Positions 62,251-64,000 of a stretch of 64,000 bases of DNA are shown in pieces. The notes under the pieces are model-generated. The model searched no databases, was not told the origin of the DNA, and was given only the letters and a program-made list of their open reading frames with translations. Position numbers and translations under genes: made by a program. Each line of letters starts with the position of its first letter. Position 1 is the stretch's first letter. The stretch comes from Motiliproteus coralliicola (GTDB lineage: Bacteria > Pseudomonadota > Gammaproteobacteria > Pseudomonadales > Balneatricaceae): contig NZ_QQOH01000003.1 of assembly GCF_003345655.1 (NCBI RefSeq), forward strand, positions 310,001 to 374,000. Direction: 5' to 3'.

Positions 62251-63588
62251 ATGCCGCTGTTACGCCGCCTGATCTACGTTCCTCTGCTAATGCTGGCCCT
62301 GCCGCTGTCGACACAGGCAGGGGCCGAACCTCCCGCCCTGTTACAGCTGCTCTACAGTGGCAACCTCGATGGCGAACTCGAACCCTGCGGTTGCACCCTG
62401 GATACCGATTTCGGCGGTATCCAGCGCCAGACCACCATGATCGATAACCTGCGCGAGAAAAATCCCGAACTTCTGCTGCTCAACAGCGGTGGCCTGTTCG
62501 GCCCCGATATGGGCCACGACCAGATCAAGCACCGTTTTATCCTCAGCGGCATCACCGAACAGCAGTTCGATGCCTTTGGAGTCCAATGGGCCGACCTGCA
62601 ACATGGCGAGCAGATGCTCAAAGAAAGCGGCCTGCCGTTCGTCGCCGGCAACTGGAAGGACGACCAGTTGGCCAAAGGCCAGACCCTGATGCGCGGCGAT
62701 ACCCGTATTTTCTTCAGCCACTGGCTGGAACCGGAGAACTCCCCGTTCGTGGGTATGCAGGCTCAATCCCCAATCACCGAAGATCCCAAGCCGGTTCAGC
62801 AAGCGCTGGATCAGGCCAAGCAGCGAGGCCTGCTGACCGTATTGAGCACCTCGCTGCCATTGGAGAAAGCCCAGCAACTGTTCCAGCTCGACAGCGTCGA
62901 TATCCTGCTGATCAAATCCGCCTACGAGCAGTTCGCCGAGCCGCAACAACTGGGTAACACCCTGGTACTGCAGCCCGGATCACGGGGACAGCGCTTCGCG
63001 CTGCTGAACCTGGAGCTGGGTGCTGAGAAACGTATTCTGAACTGGAGCCAACAGGTGTTCGATCTGCCGGTCGACATTGCCAACGCCGAGCGGCTAAACC
63101 AGTGGTACGAGGACTACAACGAAACCCTGCGCCAGGACTATCTGGAACGGGTCAAGAAGCGCAAGGCGCTGAAGAGTGGCGACAGCCCCTACGGCGGTCA
63201 GCAGCTGTGCCAGGCCTGCCACCAGCCCCAGCATGAGATCTGGAGCCAGAGCCAGCACGCCCAGGCGTTTACCGATCTGGAGGAGGTCGGCAAGGCGTTC
63301 GACGGTCACTGCGTCGGCTGCCACGTGGTCGGTTACGAGCAAGAGGGTGGTTTCCTGGATCAGGAGCTGACCCCGAACCTGAGCGGTGTGCAGTGTGAAA
63401 ACTGCCACGGTCCCGCCAAGGAGCATGCTCTAAGCGCCGGTAAAACCGCGACCCCCAACAAGGGGCTTCCCAAGGAGCAGATCTGCAGCGGCTGTCACGT
63501 TAAGGAGCATAGTCCCAGCTTTAAGCCTGAACTCTACTGGCCCAAGATCGCCCACCCGGGCCTGCCTCCGCTGCCGCCCACGCAGTGA
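62251..63588 (+). CDS. Tetrahaem cytochrome with degenerate 5'-nucleotidase-like domain
   Basis: 445 residues. Signal peptide about 1-25 (LALPLSTQAGA). N-terminal half (about 30-280) resembles metallophosphatase/5'-nucleotidase proteins (LLYSGNLDGELEPCGCTLDTDFGGIQR) but the metal Asp/His motifs are missing (NSGGLF in place of DAGD). The C-terminal half has four CxxCH haem motifs: CQACH, CVGCH, CENCH and CSGCH, as in cytochrome c554-like domains. Periplasmic electron transfer is likely. AAGGATAT precedes the ATG. Confidence 0.85.
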   Translation: MPLLRRLIYVPLLMLALPLSTQAGAEPPALLQLLYSGNLDGELEPCGCTLDTDFGGIQRQTTMIDNLREKNPELLLLNSGGLFGPDMGHDQIKHRFILSGITEQQFDAFGVQWADLQHGEQMLKESGLPFVAGNWKDDQLAKGQTLMRGDTRIFFSHWLEPENSPFVGMQAQSPITEDPKPVQQALDQAKQRGLLTVLSTSLPLEKAQQLFQLDSVDILLIKSAYEQFAEPQQLGNTLVLQPGSRGQRFALLNLELGAEKRILNWSQQVFDLPVDIANAERLNQWYEDYNETLRQDYLERVKKRKALKSGDSPYGGQQLCQACHQPQHEIWSQSQHAQAFTDLEEVGKAFDGHCVGCHVVGYEQEGGFLDQELTPNLSGVQCENCHGPAKEHALSAGKTATPNKGLPKEQICSGCHVKEHSPSFKPELYWPKIAHPGLPPLPPTQ

Positions 63589-63625
63589 TTTAGACATTCA
63601 TTCAGGCCAAAAGCCCAACCTCTCT

Positions 63626-63646
63626 GACCCCGGCCATGCCGGGGTC
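63626..63646. terminator. Perfect hairpin between convergent genes
   Basis: GACCCCGGC (63626-63634), CAT, GCCGGGGTC (63638-63646): perfect 9-bp stem. It serves both the cytochrome gene and the convergent AraC-type gene. No T-run, so termination may be weak. Confidence 0.55.
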
Positions 63647-64000
63647 AATCCATCACCAGCTCGCTACGATGAAAACACACCCGATATTCCTTGGGTGAGA
63701 TCCCCAGCTGCTTGTCGAAGTGGTAGCGCATGCTGGTGGCATTATCGAAGCCGGACTGTTCGGCCACCTTATCGATCGAGCAGCTTTCCGATTCCAGTAG
63801 GGTTTTGGCCCGGTTTAGGCGAATCTGTATCAGCCAGGCGTTGGCCGAACAATCATAAGCCGCACGGAATTTGCGGTCGAAACTACGCCGCGACATACAG
63901 GCCTTCTCGGCCATCTGATCGACGCTGATCGGTTGGGAGAGGTTGGCCAGCACCCAGTCGATCGCCCCGGCAAACTGGGACGGCGACTTGATCACCGGGG
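63645..64000 (-). CDS. AraC-type regulator, C-terminal part (GlxA-like, 5' end beyond window)
   Basis: Only about 118 residues are visible: the AraC DNA-binding domain with two HTHs (ISVDQMAEKACMSRRSFDRKFRAAYDCSANAWL, then LLESESCSIDKVAEQSGFDNATSMRYHF). The open frame continues past the right edge, so the N-terminal sensor domain is missing. The spelling resembles the GlxA/FtrA subgroup with a DJ-1/PfpI-like domain. The GTG at 63995 is not a start. Confidence 0.85.
   Translation of the reverse strand, partial: PVIKSPSQFAGAIDWVLANLSQPISVDQMAEKACMSRRSFDRKFRAAYDCSANAWLIQIRLNRAKTLLESESCSIDKVAEQSGFDNATSMRYHFDKQLGISPKEYRVCFHRSELVMD

Overview
The window looks like chromosomal DNA of a GC-rich (judged by eye) gammaproteobacterium of the Pseudomonadales/Oceanospirillales kind. 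The evidence is gene content and order: rsgA, an HDOD regulator, a RhdA-type sulfurtransferase, psd and ygfZ at the left end; a holD-like gene next to rimI; the EF-P modification set epmA-efp-epmB; leuA of the 512-residue type; gabD-gabT with lhgO. No rRNA, tRNA, CRISPR, prophage or transposase gene was found.

Layout. 1-5.3 kb: ribosome GTPase, HDOD regulator, sulfurtransferase, phospholipid and Fe-S/folate genes, all on +. 5.3-12.3 kb: transporters, a DUF411 / c-type cytochrome / unknown trio on -, an enoyl-CoA hydratase and a SulP transporter. 12.3-17.3 kb: rimI with a putative pol III psi gene, leuA, a PatB/MalY lyase. 17.4-20.7 kb: epmA, efp, epmB. 20.8-24.3 kb: small membrane and envelope genes. 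24.4-31.1 kb: a peptide ABC importer with an M24 peptidase and a LysR regulator beside it. 31.4-33.2 kb: a STAS-like protein and a calcium-loop protein. 33.3-37.3 kb: an AT-richer block of small genes separated by attC-like sites, that is, an integron cassette array with no integrase in view. 37.3-47.8 kb: acetyltransferases, an exported MsrAB, a GDCCVxC protein, redox enzymes, a GAF-GGDEF-EAL protein and a TauE/SafE permease. 47.8-52.7 kb: VWA-MoxR pair, QmcA-NfeD pair, ChaC. 52.7-60.2 kb: a possible structured RNA, a periplasmic binding protein, LysR-gabD-gabT and lhgO. 60.2-64 kb: an exported rhodanese-DsrE pair, a CBS protein, a four-haem cytochrome and the end of an AraC-type regulator.

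How the genes work together. EpmB and EpmA beta-lysylate EF-P at Lys34. The peptide importer probably feeds the neighbouring proline dipeptidase-like enzyme. GabT, GabD and LhgO fit catabolism of GABA, 5-aminovalerate or glutarate to succinate. The rhodanese and DsrE proteins form a periplasmic sulfur-relay-like pair under what looks like a double operator.

Most unusual signals: (1) the integrase-less attC cassette array; (2) two roughly 460-485 bp non-coding elements, at 18.5-18.9 and 50.0-50.4 kb, each bounded by inverted modules whose hairpin stems differ in sequence but keep pairing; (3) two copies of ATTAG-N6-CTAAT in front of the rhodanese-DsrE genes; (4) a hairpin-rich segment ending in a strong terminator after chaC.
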